This document shows positions 35,285 to 43,390 of a stretch of 64,000 nt of DNA, piece after piece. The stretch spans positions 147,040 to 211,039 of the forward strand of contig CASESJ010000003.1 of the NCBI GenBank assembly GCA_949290575.1, read 5' to 3'. Positions within the stretch are counted from its first letter, which is position 1, and each line of letters starts with the position of its first letter. The notes below the pieces were generated by a model. It had not been told where the DNA came from. It did not search any database and was given only the letters and a program-made list of their open reading frames with translations. Both the position numbers and the translations under genes were made by a program. This stretch comes from an uncultured Clostridia bacterium (GTDB lineage: Bacteria > Bacillota > Clostridia > Christensenellales > Borkfalkiaceae).

Positions 35285-36187
35285 ATGGCTTTCACAGCAA
35301 AGGACGTTATGACTCTGCGCGATAAGAGCGGCGCAGGCATGTTGGATTGCAAAAAGGCACTCACCGACGCCGACGGCGATATGGAAAAGGCAGCCGAGCT
35401 GCTCAGAGAGAGAGGAATAGCAAAGGCAGTCAAGAAGGAATCGAGAATAGCAGCAGAGGGCGCAGTAGGCGCATATGTCTGCCCCGAATGCGGAGTGGGC
35501 GTTCTGCTTGAAATCAACTGCGAATCCGACTTCGTATCCAAGGGCGACAAGTTCCAGGGCATAGTAGCGAGCGTTGCAAAGGTTATCGCCGAGAACAAGC
35601 CCGCAGACCTTGAAGCATTGAACGCTTGCGCAATCGGCGGCGAGACGGTCAAAGATTACATCACTTCCAATACGGCGGTAATCGGCGAAAAGATTTCCAT
35701 CCGTCGTTTCGAAATCTATGAAACGAGCGGCAAAATCGAAACGTATATCCACATGGGCGGCAAGGTCGGCGTCATGGTTGAAGCAACCGACTTCATTGCA
35801 GGCAGCGAAGAGACCCTTCACGACATAGCCCTTCAGATTGCAGCATCCAAGCCTTCGTATGTAACCGAGGAGGAAGTTCCCGCCGAAGTTATCGCAAAGG
35901 AAAAGGAAATCATGCTCGTTCAGATGCAGAACGATGAGAAGAACGCTAAAAAGCCCAAGGAAATCCTCGAAAAAATCGTCATGGGCAAGATGGGCAAGTT
36001 CTATTCCGAAAACTGCCTCTTGAAGCAGCCCTTCGTCAAGGACGACAGCCTTACGGTATCCCAGGTAATCGGCAGCAAATTCAAGGTTGCCCGCTTCGTT
36101 CGCTGGGAAATGGGCGAAGGCATAGAAAAGAAGAGCGAAGACCTGTCCGAAGAAGTTGCAAAACAGGTTGCAGCAATGAAAAAGTAA
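35285..36187 (+). CDS. tsf: Translation elongation factor Ts
   Basis: Nucleotide exchange factor for EF-Tu. 300 residues: N-terminal UBA-like domain with AKDVMTLRDKSGAGMLDCKKAL, then core repeats with INCESDFVSKGDKF and EATDF. The start is the second of two nearby ATGs (35285), seven bases after AGGAG; the first sits one base after it. The segment GAYVCPECGVG before the INCESDF motif has a CPEC pair where most EF-Ts have the sequence SYIHxGGRIG; with C73-like Cys in NCESD this gives three clustered Cys. Confidence 0.97.
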   Translation: MAFTAKDVMTLRDKSGAGMLDCKKALTDADGDMEKAAELLRERGIAKAVKKESRIAAEGAVGAYVCPECGVGVLLEINCESDFVSKGDKFQGIVASVAKVIAENKPADLEALNACAIGGETVKDYITSNTAVIGEKISIRRFEIYETSGKIETYIHMGGKVGVMVEATDFIAGSEETLHDIALQIAASKPSYVTEEEVPAEVIAKEKEIMLVQMQNDEKNAKKPKEILEKIVMGKMGKFYSENCLLKQPFVKDDSLTVSQVIGSKFKVARFVRWEMGEGIEKKSEDLSEEVAKQVAAMKK

Positions 36188-36202
36188 TTTTACTTTAATT
36201 TT

Positions 36203-36236
36203 AAAGCGTTCCGCGGTCAGCGGAACGCTTTTTTTC
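36203..36236 (+). terminator. rpsB-tsf terminator
   Basis: A 12-bp stem AAAGCGTTCCGC / GCGGAACGCTTT is followed by TTTTT. Confidence 0.93.
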
Positions 36237-36386
36237 GCGCTTTTAACTTGTCGGAGCGCGCTCTTATCTTGCTTTTAGCGAAGTTGCGGGCTCTTGCGCG
36301 CCGCGAAAGTTTTTCCGCGGCGCGCAAAAGCCCCTTTTATTCACGGCTGTGTGACAATTTTTTCATCTTCAAAAAGGTAAATAGTA

Positions 36387-36415
36387 TTGTCAAACGGCGC
36401 GAGGTATGGTATAAT
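36387..36415 (+). promoter_or_regulatory. pyrH promoter
   Basis: TTGTCA (36387-36392), a 17-bp spacer and TATAAT (36410-36415). Confidence 0.8.
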
Positions 36416-36478
36416 CTAAAGGATACAATAATGGGGCAGGGTACAGCTTTGCGCCGTAAATACCTTATGGAGGGTTTT

Positions 36479-37189
36479 ATGCAGCCTAAATACAAAAGAG
36501 TATTAATCAAACTTTCAGGCGAAGCTCTTGCGGGACAGGCGGGACACGGTCTGGACGAAAACGTCATTTCCTATGTGGTCAATCAGATTGTCACGATAAG
36601 GAATATGGGCGTGGAAGTGGCACTCGTAATAGGCGGCGGCAACTTCTGGCGCGGTCGTCAGGGCAAGAACATGGACAGAACTACTGCCGATCACATGGGT
36701 ATGCTCGCCACGGTTATGAACTCGCTCGCAATGATGGACGCGCTCGAACAGCGCGGCATTCCCACGAGGGTGCAGACGGCTCTCATAATGACGTCTGTCG
36801 CCGAGCCCTATATTTTAAGGAAGGCTCTGCACCACTTCGAAAAGGGCAGGGTAGTCATAATGGCATGCGGCACGGGCAACCCCTATTGCTCGACGGATAC
36901 GGCAGCTGCGCAGCGCGCCTGCGAAATTCAGGCGGAGGTACTCATGATGGCGAAGAATATCGACGGTATCTACGACAGCGACCCCAAGCTCAATCCTTCG
37001 GCTAAGAAATACGACCATATAAACTATATGGACATAATCAAAAACGGCATAAAGGCGATGGATACAACCGCCGCCACTATGTGCATGGAAAACGACATTC
37101 CCGTCCTTGCATTCGGACTGGACGAGCCAAACTCCATAGTCCGCGCGGTCTGCGGCGAAAAGCTTGGCACAATAATCGACAATAATTGA
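36479..37189 (+). CDS. pyrH: UMP kinase
   Basis: Phosphorylates UMP to UDP in pyrimidine nucleotide synthesis; a hexameric amino-acid-kinase-fold enzyme. 236 residues with RVLIKLSGEAL, VIGGGNFWRG, ADHMGMLATVMN, GTGNPYCSTDTAAA and the C-terminal LDEPNSIVRAVCGEKLGT. The start is the ATG before QPKYKRV, five bases after GGAGGG; the frame stays open far upstream but runs through the promoter. It heads the pyrH-frr-uppS-cdsA unit. Confidence 0.97.
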   Translation: MQPKYKRVLIKLSGEALAGQAGHGLDENVISYVVNQIVTIRNMGVEVALVIGGGNFWRGRQGKNMDRTTADHMGMLATVMNSLAMMDALEQRGIPTRVQTALIMTSVAEPYILRKALHHFEKGRVVIMACGTGNPYCSTDTAAAQRACEIQAEVLMMAKNIDGIYDSDPKLNPSAKKYDHINYMDIIKNGIKAMDTTAATMCMENDIPVLAFGLDEPNSIVRAVCGEKLGTIIDNN

Positions 37190-37202
37190 GAGGTATATAT
37201 TT

Positions 37203-37775
37203 ATGGTAGACAACGGACAGGCAGAGGAAATAATCTTAATCCTCGACGACAAACTCGGCAAAACAATCTCTGTGCTTGAAGAAGACTATTCTGCAATCCG
37301 CGCAGGCAGAGCCAACCCCCACATTCTGGATAAGGTAATGGTCGATTATTACGGCGCGATGACGCCCGTTTCGCAGACTTCCAACATATCCGTGCAGGAG
37401 GGCAGGTGTCTGGTGATATCGCCTTGGGACGTATCCATTTTAAAGGCAATCGAAAAGGCAATTCAGGTCTCCAACATAGGCATAACGCCCACCAACGACG
37501 GCAAGGTGATAAGACTTGTCTTCCCCGAGCTCACCGAAGAGCGCAGAAAGGACCTCGTCAAGCAGATAAAGAAGATGGGCGAGGACGCAAAGGTGGCGCA
37601 GCGCAACGTCCGCCGCGACGCGATGGACGCGCTCAAAAAGCTCAAGACGGACAAAGTCCTCTCCGAAGACGAGTTCTCAGGCTACGAAAAGGATGTCGAA
37701 AAGCTCGTTTCCGACGCCGTTGCCAAGATAGATACCGTTATGGCAGCTAAGGAAAAGGAAATTCTCACCATCTGA
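37203..37775 (+). CDS. frr: Ribosome recycling factor
   Basis: Splits post-termination ribosomes with EF-G. 190 residues, slightly longer than usual at the N terminus. Signatures: SAIRAGRANPHILDKVMVDYYG, TPVSQTSNISVQEGR, and the C-terminal helix RRDAMDALKKLKTDK. It starts 13 bases after pyrH, and 22 bases separate it from uppS. Confidence 0.97.
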   Translation: MVDNGQAEEIILILDDKLGKTISVLEEDYSAIRAGRANPHILDKVMVDYYGAMTPVSQTSNISVQEGRCLVISPWDVSILKAIEKAIQVSNIGITPTNDGKVIRLVFPELTEERRKDLVKQIKKMGEDAKVAQRNVRRDAMDALKKLKTDKVLSEDEFSGYEKDVEKLVSDAVAKIDTVMAAKEKEILTI

Positions 37776-37797
37776 TGCGCGTAAAGAGCGGCAAACA

Positions 37798-38490
37798 ATG
37801 AAAGAAAACATAACCAACATACCCCGCCACGTAGCCGTCATAATGGACGGCAACGGCAGGTGGGCAAAAAAACGCCTCATGCCCCGCACGTTCGGACACG
37901 GAGCGGGCATGAACGCCATGATTGCCATGGCGCGCAAGGCCAAGGCTATGGGCATCAGGTATCTGACGGTATATGCCCTGTCTACCGAAAACCTTGCACG
38001 ACCTAAGGAAGAGCTCGAAGGGCTCTACACGCTCATAAGAAAGTACTTTACAAAGAATGTAAAGGAACTCTATGCCGAGGGTGCGGCGGTCAGGGTGATA
38101 GGCGACATAACCGCGCTGCCTGCGGGCGTGCAGCAGCTGATAAGAGAGGGAGTGGAAAATTCCCCCGATGACGCGCAGTTTTTCGTCATTCTCGCGCTCA
38201 ACTACGGTGCGAGGGCGGAGATCGTCCGCGCGGTCAATGCGGCAATATCCCGCGGCGAACGCGTTACGGAGAGCGAACTCGGCAAACTTCTGGATACCGC
38301 CGACATGCCCGACCCCGACCTTATTATCCGCACGGGCGGAGAGATAAGGCTTTCCAACTTTCTTTTATGGCAGGCGGCGTATGCCGAAATGTATTTTACG
38401 GACGTGCTTTTCCCCGACTTTGACGAAAAGGAATTCGAAAAGGCGATAGCCGACTATTCGCGGCGCAACCGCAGGTTCGGCAATGTATAA
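37798..38490 (+). CDS. uppS: Undecaprenyl diphosphate synthase
   Basis: A cis-prenyltransferase that makes C55-PP, the lipid carrier for peptidoglycan. 230 residues: the catalytic Asp in AVIMDGNGRWAKKR and RTFGHGAG, ALSTENLARP, and the C-terminal IIRTGGEIRLSNFLLWQAAYAEM. The family consensus at this point is RTSGExRLSNF; here Gly replaces Ser. It is followed by cdsA after 28 bases. Confidence 0.97.
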   Translation: MKENITNIPRHVAVIMDGNGRWAKKRLMPRTFGHGAGMNAMIAMARKAKAMGIRYLTVYALSTENLARPKEELEGLYTLIRKYFTKNVKELYAEGAAVRVIGDITALPAGVQQLIREGVENSPDDAQFFVILALNYGARAEIVRAVNAAISRGERVTESELGKLLDTADMPDPDLIIRTGGEIRLSNFLLWQAAYAEMYFTDVLFPDFDEKEFEKAIADYSRRNRRFGNV

Positions 38491-38518
38491 GGCGCGAGCG
38501 GTTTTATAGAGGAAATTT

Positions 38519-39466
38519 ATGCAAGACAACACACAAACAGAGGCGACGGAAGTCAAGTGTCCGCCCAAAGAAAATATGAAGGCGCGCACCGCCACCGCGG
38601 CGATCTATCTCGCGGTGCTTGCAGGTCTGATTGCGCTCAAATTCTATTTTCCTGTATTCGGTTCGATAGGTTTCGACGTGCTCTTCTGGCTGATATCGGT
38701 CATAGGCGCATACGAATTCATGCGCGCCGTCGGGTGCATTTCCCGCGTACAGTGGTGGACAACCATGCTTACGTGCGCGCTGATAATACCTGCTTTCGTC
38801 GCAACGAAAATAGCGGGCGTATTCTTTGAAAAGCCCGACGCGTGGCTGACTTCGCTCATGGTGCTGATGACGGTCTCGTCCATAGGCGCAATGGTCACGG
38901 CGGCGTTTCTCGTATTTGACTTCGGCAAGAGCAGCATACAGAGCACGGCTTATTCGCTCTTCTGCATTCTCTATTGCGGCGTGCTCGGCTGCGTAAGCGC
39001 GAATATCAACCACATGGACTCAAACGCCCTGCAGGCGGTAACTCTGATGTTCGCCACGACGGTCGCGGTGGATACGTTCGCGCTCATAGTGGGCAAGCTG
39101 CTCGGCAGATTTATTCCCTTCAAGCTCGCCCCTCATACAAGTCCCAACAAGACGGTCATCGGCTTTATCGGCGGCATACTCGGCGGCATACTTGCTGCGG
39201 TTTTCGTATGGGGACTGTGCTTTATTCCCGGGTTTGAGCTCGAATACGGCGGTCCGCTCGACACGCTCTCGCTGCTCATACTCATTTCCCTTCCCACGTC
39301 CGTGCTCGCACAGATAGGCGACCTGTTCGAAAGCGCGATAAAGCGCGGTTGCGGCATAAAGGATATGGGCAAACTTCTGCCCGGACACGGCGGCATGCTC
39401 GACAGGTTCGACAGCATGCTCTTCGCGTCCGTCGCCATTGTAATCTGCTTTATCGTCGTTCGCTGA
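38519..39466 (+). CDS. cdsA: Phosphatidate cytidylyltransferase
   Basis: Makes CDP-diacylglycerol from phosphatidic acid and CTP at the membrane. 315 residues with about eight hydrophobic segments. The family signature near the C terminus is present: SAIKRGCGIKDMGKLLPGHGGMLDRFDS spread over about 260-290, with the conserved KD, PGHGG and DRxDS. The cytoplasmic N-terminal 20 residues are polar. The start is ATG after GAGGAAATTT. Confidence 0.95.
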   Translation: MQDNTQTEATEVKCPPKENMKARTATAAIYLAVLAGLIALKFYFPVFGSIGFDVLFWLISVIGAYEFMRAVGCISRVQWWTTMLTCALIIPAFVATKIAGVFFEKPDAWLTSLMVLMTVSSIGAMVTAAFLVFDFGKSSIQSTAYSLFCILYCGVLGCVSANINHMDSNALQAVTLMFATTVAVDTFALIVGKLLGRFIPFKLAPHTSPNKTVIGFIGGILGGILAAVFVWGLCFIPGFELEYGGPLDTLSLLILISLPTSVLAQIGDLFESAIKRGCGIKDMGKLLPGHGGMLDRFDSMLFASVAIVICFIVVR

Positions 39467-39480
39467 AAAAATTATTTCAA

Positions 39481-39511
39481 AGCCTCACGCTGCACGCGGA
39501 GGCTTTTTGTC
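39481..39511 (+). terminator. Terminator after cdsA
   Basis: AGCCTC-A-CGC pairs with GCGGAGGCT (one bulge) and is followed by TTTTTG. It separates cdsA from dxr, which in many Firmicutes are in one operon. Confidence 0.7.
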
Positions 39512-39537
39512 ATTAATCTGATTTTTACGGGTATAAT
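39507..39537 (+). promoter_or_regulatory. dxr promoter, probably leaderless
   Basis: TTGTCA (39507-39512), a long 19-bp spacer and TATAAT (39532-39537), which ends five bases before the dxr ATG. There is no Shine-Dalgarno sequence. Confidence 0.6.
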
Positions 39538-39542
39538 AGTAA

Positions 39543-40679
39543 ATGAAAAAGATAGCTCTTGTAGGAAGTACGGGTTCGATAGGCGTCCAGACGCTGTCAG
39601 TCGTCGCCGCTCATCCCGATATGTTTGAAATCTGCGCGCTCGTCGCGCATTCTTCCGTCGAAAAATGGCTCTCGCAGGTCGCGCGCTTCAAGCCGCGCTA
39701 TGCCGCGCTCGTCGGCGGGGAAGTGCCTTCGGCTCTCAGCGGCACAAGCTTTTACTTCGGAGAAGAGGGCGCGCTGCGCGCCGTCGAAGAGAGCGGGGCT
39801 GACATAGTCGTCGTGGCTTGCGGCGGCTTTGCAGGGCTCAAATATTCCCTTCTCGCGCTCAGAATGGGCGCAAGGCTCGCCCTTGCCAACAAGGAGACGC
39901 TTGTGTGCGGCGGCGATATCGTAATGCCGCTCGGCGGAGAGATTGTGCCCGTCGACAGCGAACATTCGGCTATCTGGCAGTGCCTTTCGTTCAGAAGGGA
40001 CGCAAAGTTCACAAATCTCATAATAACGGCGAGCGGCGGACCTTTCAGAAATATGGAATTTTCCGAGCTCGAGGGCGTGACTGCGGCTCAGGCTCTGGCG
40101 CATCCGACGTGGAATATGGGCGCGAAGATAACCATAGACAGCGCAACTCTGCTCAATAAGGGCTACGAAGTCATAGAGGCTCACCATCTCTACGCCGCGC
40201 CTTACGACAGGATAAAGACGGTCATACAGCCGCAGAGCATAGTTCATTCGCTTGTGGAGTTCGAGGACGGCGCGCTGCTTGCGCAGATGTCCTATCCGAC
40301 GATGGAAGTGCCCATTCAGCTCGCTCTGACTTATCCTGACAGAGTGTCGAGCTCAGTCGGCAGAATGACCTTCGACGAGCCTGTTTCGCTCACATTCGAG
40401 CCGCTCGTAAGAAAGAGATACCCGCTCTACGACCTCGCGCTCTGGTGCGGCGAGCGGGGCGGACTGCTTCCCGCCGCGCTCAATGCGGCGAGCGAGGAGG
40501 CGGTGCACGCGTTTTTAAGGGATAAAATCGGCTTCTGCGACATCTTCAGAGTGGCGGAGGAGGTCGTTTCCACCGTCAGAAACTGTGCGGCGGAGAGCTA
40601 TCTTCAGCTCGCCGAAGAGGACGCGCGTTGCCGCGCCGAGGCGCAAAAAATAATAAAAAAGAGGTATAATGGCAATTAA
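39543..40679 (+). CDS. dxr: 1-deoxy-D-xylulose 5-phosphate reductoisomerase
   Basis: Second step of the MEP isoprenoid pathway: DXP to MEP with NADPH. 378 residues: nucleotide loop GSTGSIGVQTL (8-18), LANKETLVCGGD, metal-site VDSEHSAIWQCL, flexible flap ASGGPFRNMEF, and AHPTWNMGAKITIDSATLLNKGYEVIEAHHLY with catalytic His and Glu. It feeds the undecaprenyl carrier made by uppS upstream. Its end overlaps rseP by 11 bases. Confidence 0.97.
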   Translation: MKKIALVGSTGSIGVQTLSVVAAHPDMFEICALVAHSSVEKWLSQVARFKPRYAALVGGEVPSALSGTSFYFGEEGALRAVEESGADIVVVACGGFAGLKYSLLALRMGARLALANKETLVCGGDIVMPLGGEIVPVDSEHSAIWQCLSFRRDAKFTNLIITASGGPFRNMEFSELEGVTAAQALAHPTWNMGAKITIDSATLLNKGYEVIEAHHLYAAPYDRIKTVIQPQSIVHSLVEFEDGALLAQMSYPTMEVPIQLALTYPDRVSSSVGRMTFDEPVSLTFEPLVRKRYPLYDLALWCGERGGLLPAALNAASEEAVHAFLRDKIGFCDIFRVAEEVVSTVRNCAAESYLQLAEEDARCRAEAQKIIKKRYNGN

Positions 40680-41778
40680 TCTGTTGACGGGCGGCGTGCT
40701 GGGAACTGTCTGGTCCGTCGTTCTGGCAATACTGATACTGCTTGCAATGATAACCGTCCACGAGTTCGGTCACTACGCGGCGGGCAAAGCTCTTGGCTTC
40801 GGCATAAACGAGTTTTCTATAGGTTTCGGACCTGCAATCTTCAAGCGCAGGAGCAAAAAAAGCGGCGAACTCTTCGCCGTGCGCGTCATTCCGCTCGGCG
40901 GATACTGTGCGTTCGAGGGCGAGGATGAGGAGAGCGGAGGCGAGCGCGCCTTCAACAATCAGCACCCGTTCAGGCGCATAATAGTTCTCATTGCGGGCGC
41001 GACGTTCAACTATCTTCTGGCTCTCCTGCTCATAATCACGGCGACTTTTGCGTTCGGACAGTCGGCATATAAAATCAACGCCGTCGCCGCAGACGAGAAC
41101 TACGCGGCTGAGTACAGTCTGCGCGAGGGCGACGTGCTGCTGTCAGTGGATGGCAACGATATCTACCTTGCAACCGACCTCATAAGCTCTCTCAAGGGCA
41201 GGAGCGAGGGCGACGTTATAACTGTCGGCGTAATGAGAGAGGGCGAGCGCACATCCGCTCAGGTAATGCTGCGCGCCGACTGTCACTTTGAAAACTCGTC
41301 CCAGGTGTCGCTCGCGCTGCGCGCGCTGGGCGTGGGTACTTATACGACGGACGAGGGCGTGTTCTACGACATCGCCTCCGTAAGCTGCAAGTTCGGCTTC
41401 TTCGAGAGCCTCGGTCGTTCGTTCATGTATTCTTTCAAGATTGCAGGCACGATATTCACCGTGCTCGGCGAGCTTCTGACGGGCAACCTCTCGATAACCG
41501 CCGTCGGCGGTCCGGTGACGACCATAAAACTGACCAGCGAGATGGCGGCGCAGAGCTTTTTCAGCTTTCTGCAGATAGCGGCATATATAGGCGTAAACCT
41601 CGCCGTGTTCAATCTTCTGCCCATTCCCGCACTCGACGGCAGCAAAGTAATTTTCTGCCTTATAGAGTGGATTTTCAAAAAGCCCGTCCCGAGGAAAATC
41701 GAGGCTGTCATTCACGTCATAGGCTTTGTCTTGATACTCGGCTTTGCCGTGCTCGTCGACATACTTCAATTCATATAA
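40669..41778 (+). CDS. rseP: RIP metalloprotease, RseP/SpoIVFB-type S2P
   Basis: An intramembrane zinc protease that cleaves transmembrane regulators. 369 residues: TM1 with HEFGH (about 26-30), GFGPAIFKRR and the membrane-associated loop RVIPLGGYCAFEGEDEE, a PDZ domain (about 120-210, REGDVLLSVDGNDI), and the C-terminal NLLPIPALDGSKV, whose LDG Asp is the third zinc ligand. The start overlaps dxr, with AAAGAGGTATA before it. Order uppS-cdsA-dxr-rseP is standard. Confidence 0.96.
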   Translation: MAINLLTGGVLGTVWSVVLAILILLAMITVHEFGHYAAGKALGFGINEFSIGFGPAIFKRRSKKSGELFAVRVIPLGGYCAFEGEDEESGGERAFNNQHPFRRIIVLIAGATFNYLLALLLIITATFAFGQSAYKINAVAADENYAAEYSLREGDVLLSVDGNDIYLATDLISSLKGRSEGDVITVGVMREGERTSAQVMLRADCHFENSSQVSLALRALGVGTYTTDEGVFYDIASVSCKFGFFESLGRSFMYSFKIAGTIFTVLGELLTGNLSITAVGGPVTTIKLTSEMAAQSFFSFLQIAAYIGVNLAVFNLLPIPALDGSKVIFCLIEWIFKKPVPRKIEAVIHVIGFVLILGFAVLVDILQFI

Positions 41779-41783
41779 AAATG

Positions 41784-41815
41784 CGATTGCCCGCCACATA
41801 TGTGGCGGGCAATCG
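41784..41815. repeat. 32-bp perfect palindrome at a convergent junction
   Basis: Sixteen-base arms beginning CGATTGCCCGCCACAT meet at CATATG without a loop, as does the palindrome at 822-859. It lies 6 bases after the rseP stop and could terminate rseP, though no T run follows. Confidence 0.7.
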
Positions 41816-41854
41816 TCAGAAACAGCCGTAATTCAATAAGTGTGGCACATAATG

Positions 41855-41890
41855 AGGCGGGGCGCGAAGATTTCTTCGCGCCCCGCCTTT
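41855..41890. terminator. Terminator, rseP / thiT junction
   Basis: A 16-bp stem AGGCGGGGCGCGAAGA / TCTTCGCGCCCCGCCT with loop TT, then TTAATTG. It can serve the converging thiT gene as well. Confidence 0.8.
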
Positions 41891-41905
41891 AATTGTAAAC
41901 TGCTA

Positions 41906-43123
41906 TTATTTTTTGTCCGCCTCTTTGCTGTCATCGGTTACGAAGGCGGTAGACTGAATTTTTCCCACCTGAGCGAGGAAAGATTTTGCGGAGAACACCA
42001 CAATTCCCACGCCTATGGCTATTGCGATGTCGGCAAAGACGAAGGAGTTATAAGCGAGGCTGTAAATCCAGGGGTTGTCCATTGTGGAATATTCCGAGAA
42101 CGCATATACGCCTGCGAGCACGTGCGAGAAGAAGCGCAGCGCGCTTGCGACTATCGCGCCGATGGCGAATTTAAGCTGGGGCAGCTTGTCAAGAGCTCTG
42201 ACGCGCGAGAACATTCCGGCAAGTCCGATTGCGCAGAATGCTACGGGGTAGTCCAGAAGGAACTGTGCGGGGTGAATGAACCATATGCCCTGAACAGCCT
42301 GCAGTATGCCGTAGGCAAAGCCTGCGATGACGCCCTTCCTGACGCCGTACATATACGAATAAATCATGAGGGGGAGAAGGGAAGCGAGGGTGAGCGAGCC
42401 GCCCTGGGGCATTTCGAAGAACTTTATGTAGGAGAGTGCAAAGCTCATGGCTATGCATATGCCCGCATAGGATATGGACTTGCTGTCAAACTGTTTCTTT
42501 TCGCCCCTGCCGAAGAAGAACGCGAGCAGGGCAATCAGCGCGATAACGCCTGCGACGCTGCAGTAGAGAATTATATTCTCGCTGTCGGAAATTTCCGCTC
42601 CGTTGTTGTATTCGGCGTCGCCTGAAGAGAAGTATACTGCGAGGCAGGCGATGAGCGCGATGAGTGCGGCAACGCACAGCGACGCGCAGGTTATCAGAGT
42701 AATTTTAAAGGGCTTTTCTCCGAAGAGTGAGGAGACATAGCCTGCGATGAGTGCGGCAACGACGGTTGCGCCGAGAACTATGGAAGGGATATATACATAG
42801 TTCATAATTCCGTCGTACTCGGCATAGCCTTTTTCGGCAATATCTGCAAATCCGAGCGAAACCATGCTTATCAGCACGGTTATGAAGAAACCTGCTGCAA
42901 TCAGCCCTGCGCCCTTGGCAAATGCGCTCAGTTTTTCGGGTTTTCTGAGTTTTACTATAAGTGCTACCGCGGCGAGTACGACGACGAGCGCGATTGCACA
43001 GTACAGGAAGACGAAAGTCAAAAGGTTGTTTGCGTAGTACGTCCACACATCGGCGTAGGCGTATGCGCCGTCTTCCCCGATTTCAACGAAATCGATGTAC
43101 GAGCTTAAAAGTGACAACGACAT
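41906..43123 (-). CDS. thiT: ThiT-like thiamine ECF transporter S component with extra N-terminal membrane domain
   Basis: The C-terminal half (about 210-390 of 405) is a ThiT-type substrate-binding subunit, seen in SYAGICIAMSFALSYIKFF, PQGGSLTLASLLPL, GVIAGFAYGILQAVQG and IHPAQFLLDYPVAF-GLAG. ThiT binds thiamine and docks on the shared ECF energising module, not encoded here. The N-terminal 200 residues add about five hydrophobic helices with no recognised family; typical ThiT proteins are about 180 residues. A TPP riboswitch and terminator precede it, which supports thiamine as substrate. RBS AAAGGAGGTATT. It converges on rseP. Confidence 0.88.
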   Translation of the reverse strand: MSLSLLSSYIDFVEIGEDGAYAYADVWTYYANNLLTFVFLYCAIALVVVLAAVALIVKLRKPEKLSAFAKGAGLIAAGFFITVLISMVSLGFADIAEKGYAEYDGIMNYVYIPSIVLGATVVAALIAGYVSSLFGEKPFKITLITCASLCVAALIALIACLAVYFSSGDAEYNNGAEISDSENIILYCSVAGVIALIALLAFFFGRGEKKQFDSKSISYAGICIAMSFALSYIKFFEMPQGGSLTLASLLPLMIYSYMYGVRKGVIAGFAYGILQAVQGIWFIHPAQFLLDYPVAFCAIGLAGMFSRVRALDKLPQLKFAIGAIVASALRFFSHVLAGVYAFSEYSTMDNPWIYSLAYNSFVFADIAIAIGVGIVVFSAKSFLAQVGKIQSTAFVTDDSKEADKK

Positions 43124-43153
43124 AATACCTCCTTTTACCGCCGAAAAAAATAA

Positions 43154-43182
43154 ACGCGCCCCCTGAAAAATGCGGGGCGCGC
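43154..43182 (-). terminator. Riboswitch expression-platform terminator
   Basis: Minus-strand stem GCGCGCCCC / GGGGCGCGT is followed by TTATTTTTTT, between the TPP aptamer and the thiT ribosome site. This is an ON/OFF transcription-attenuation platform. Confidence 0.85.
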
Positions 43183-43200
43183 AAAAATTCTACTCTTATG

Positions 43201-43279
43201 TACTATCGCTCAACCATTACGTTGCCGATTCAAAGGGTATAATCTCAGCCCGATATGTCCTCGGACACCCCCGACGGTA
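43201..43279 (-). ncRNA. TPP riboswitch aptamer
   Basis: Read on the minus strand it shows CGGGGGTGTCC (5' of P2), the conserved GGGCTGAGATTATACCC core, a pyrophosphate-side TAATGG segment, and P1 arms TACCGTC / GATAGTA (one mismatch). All lie in the THI-box order. It precedes a ThiT-type thiamine transporter, as expected for TPP control. Confidence 0.88.
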
Positions 43280-43299
43280 AATTAAATTTTGATATTCAA

Positions 43300-43328
43300 A
43301 TTATATTTTATTTTTTGTGCAAAGTCAA
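43300..43328 (-). promoter_or_regulatory. Promoter of the riboswitch-thiT transcript
   Basis: Minus-strand TTGACT (43323-43328), a 17-bp spacer and TATAAT (43300-43305). Its -35 directly abuts the -35 of the divergent plus-strand promoter. Confidence 0.85.
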
Positions 43329-43357
43329 TTGAATTTTTGTTCGTATTGCTATATAAT
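43329..43357 (+). promoter_or_regulatory. Promoter of the YfbR-like gene
   Basis: TTGAAT (43329-43334), a 17-bp spacer and TATAAT (43352-43357). Confidence 0.75.
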
Positions 43358-43390
43358 GAAAATACTTTTTAAATGTGAGGTAGACGCGCC

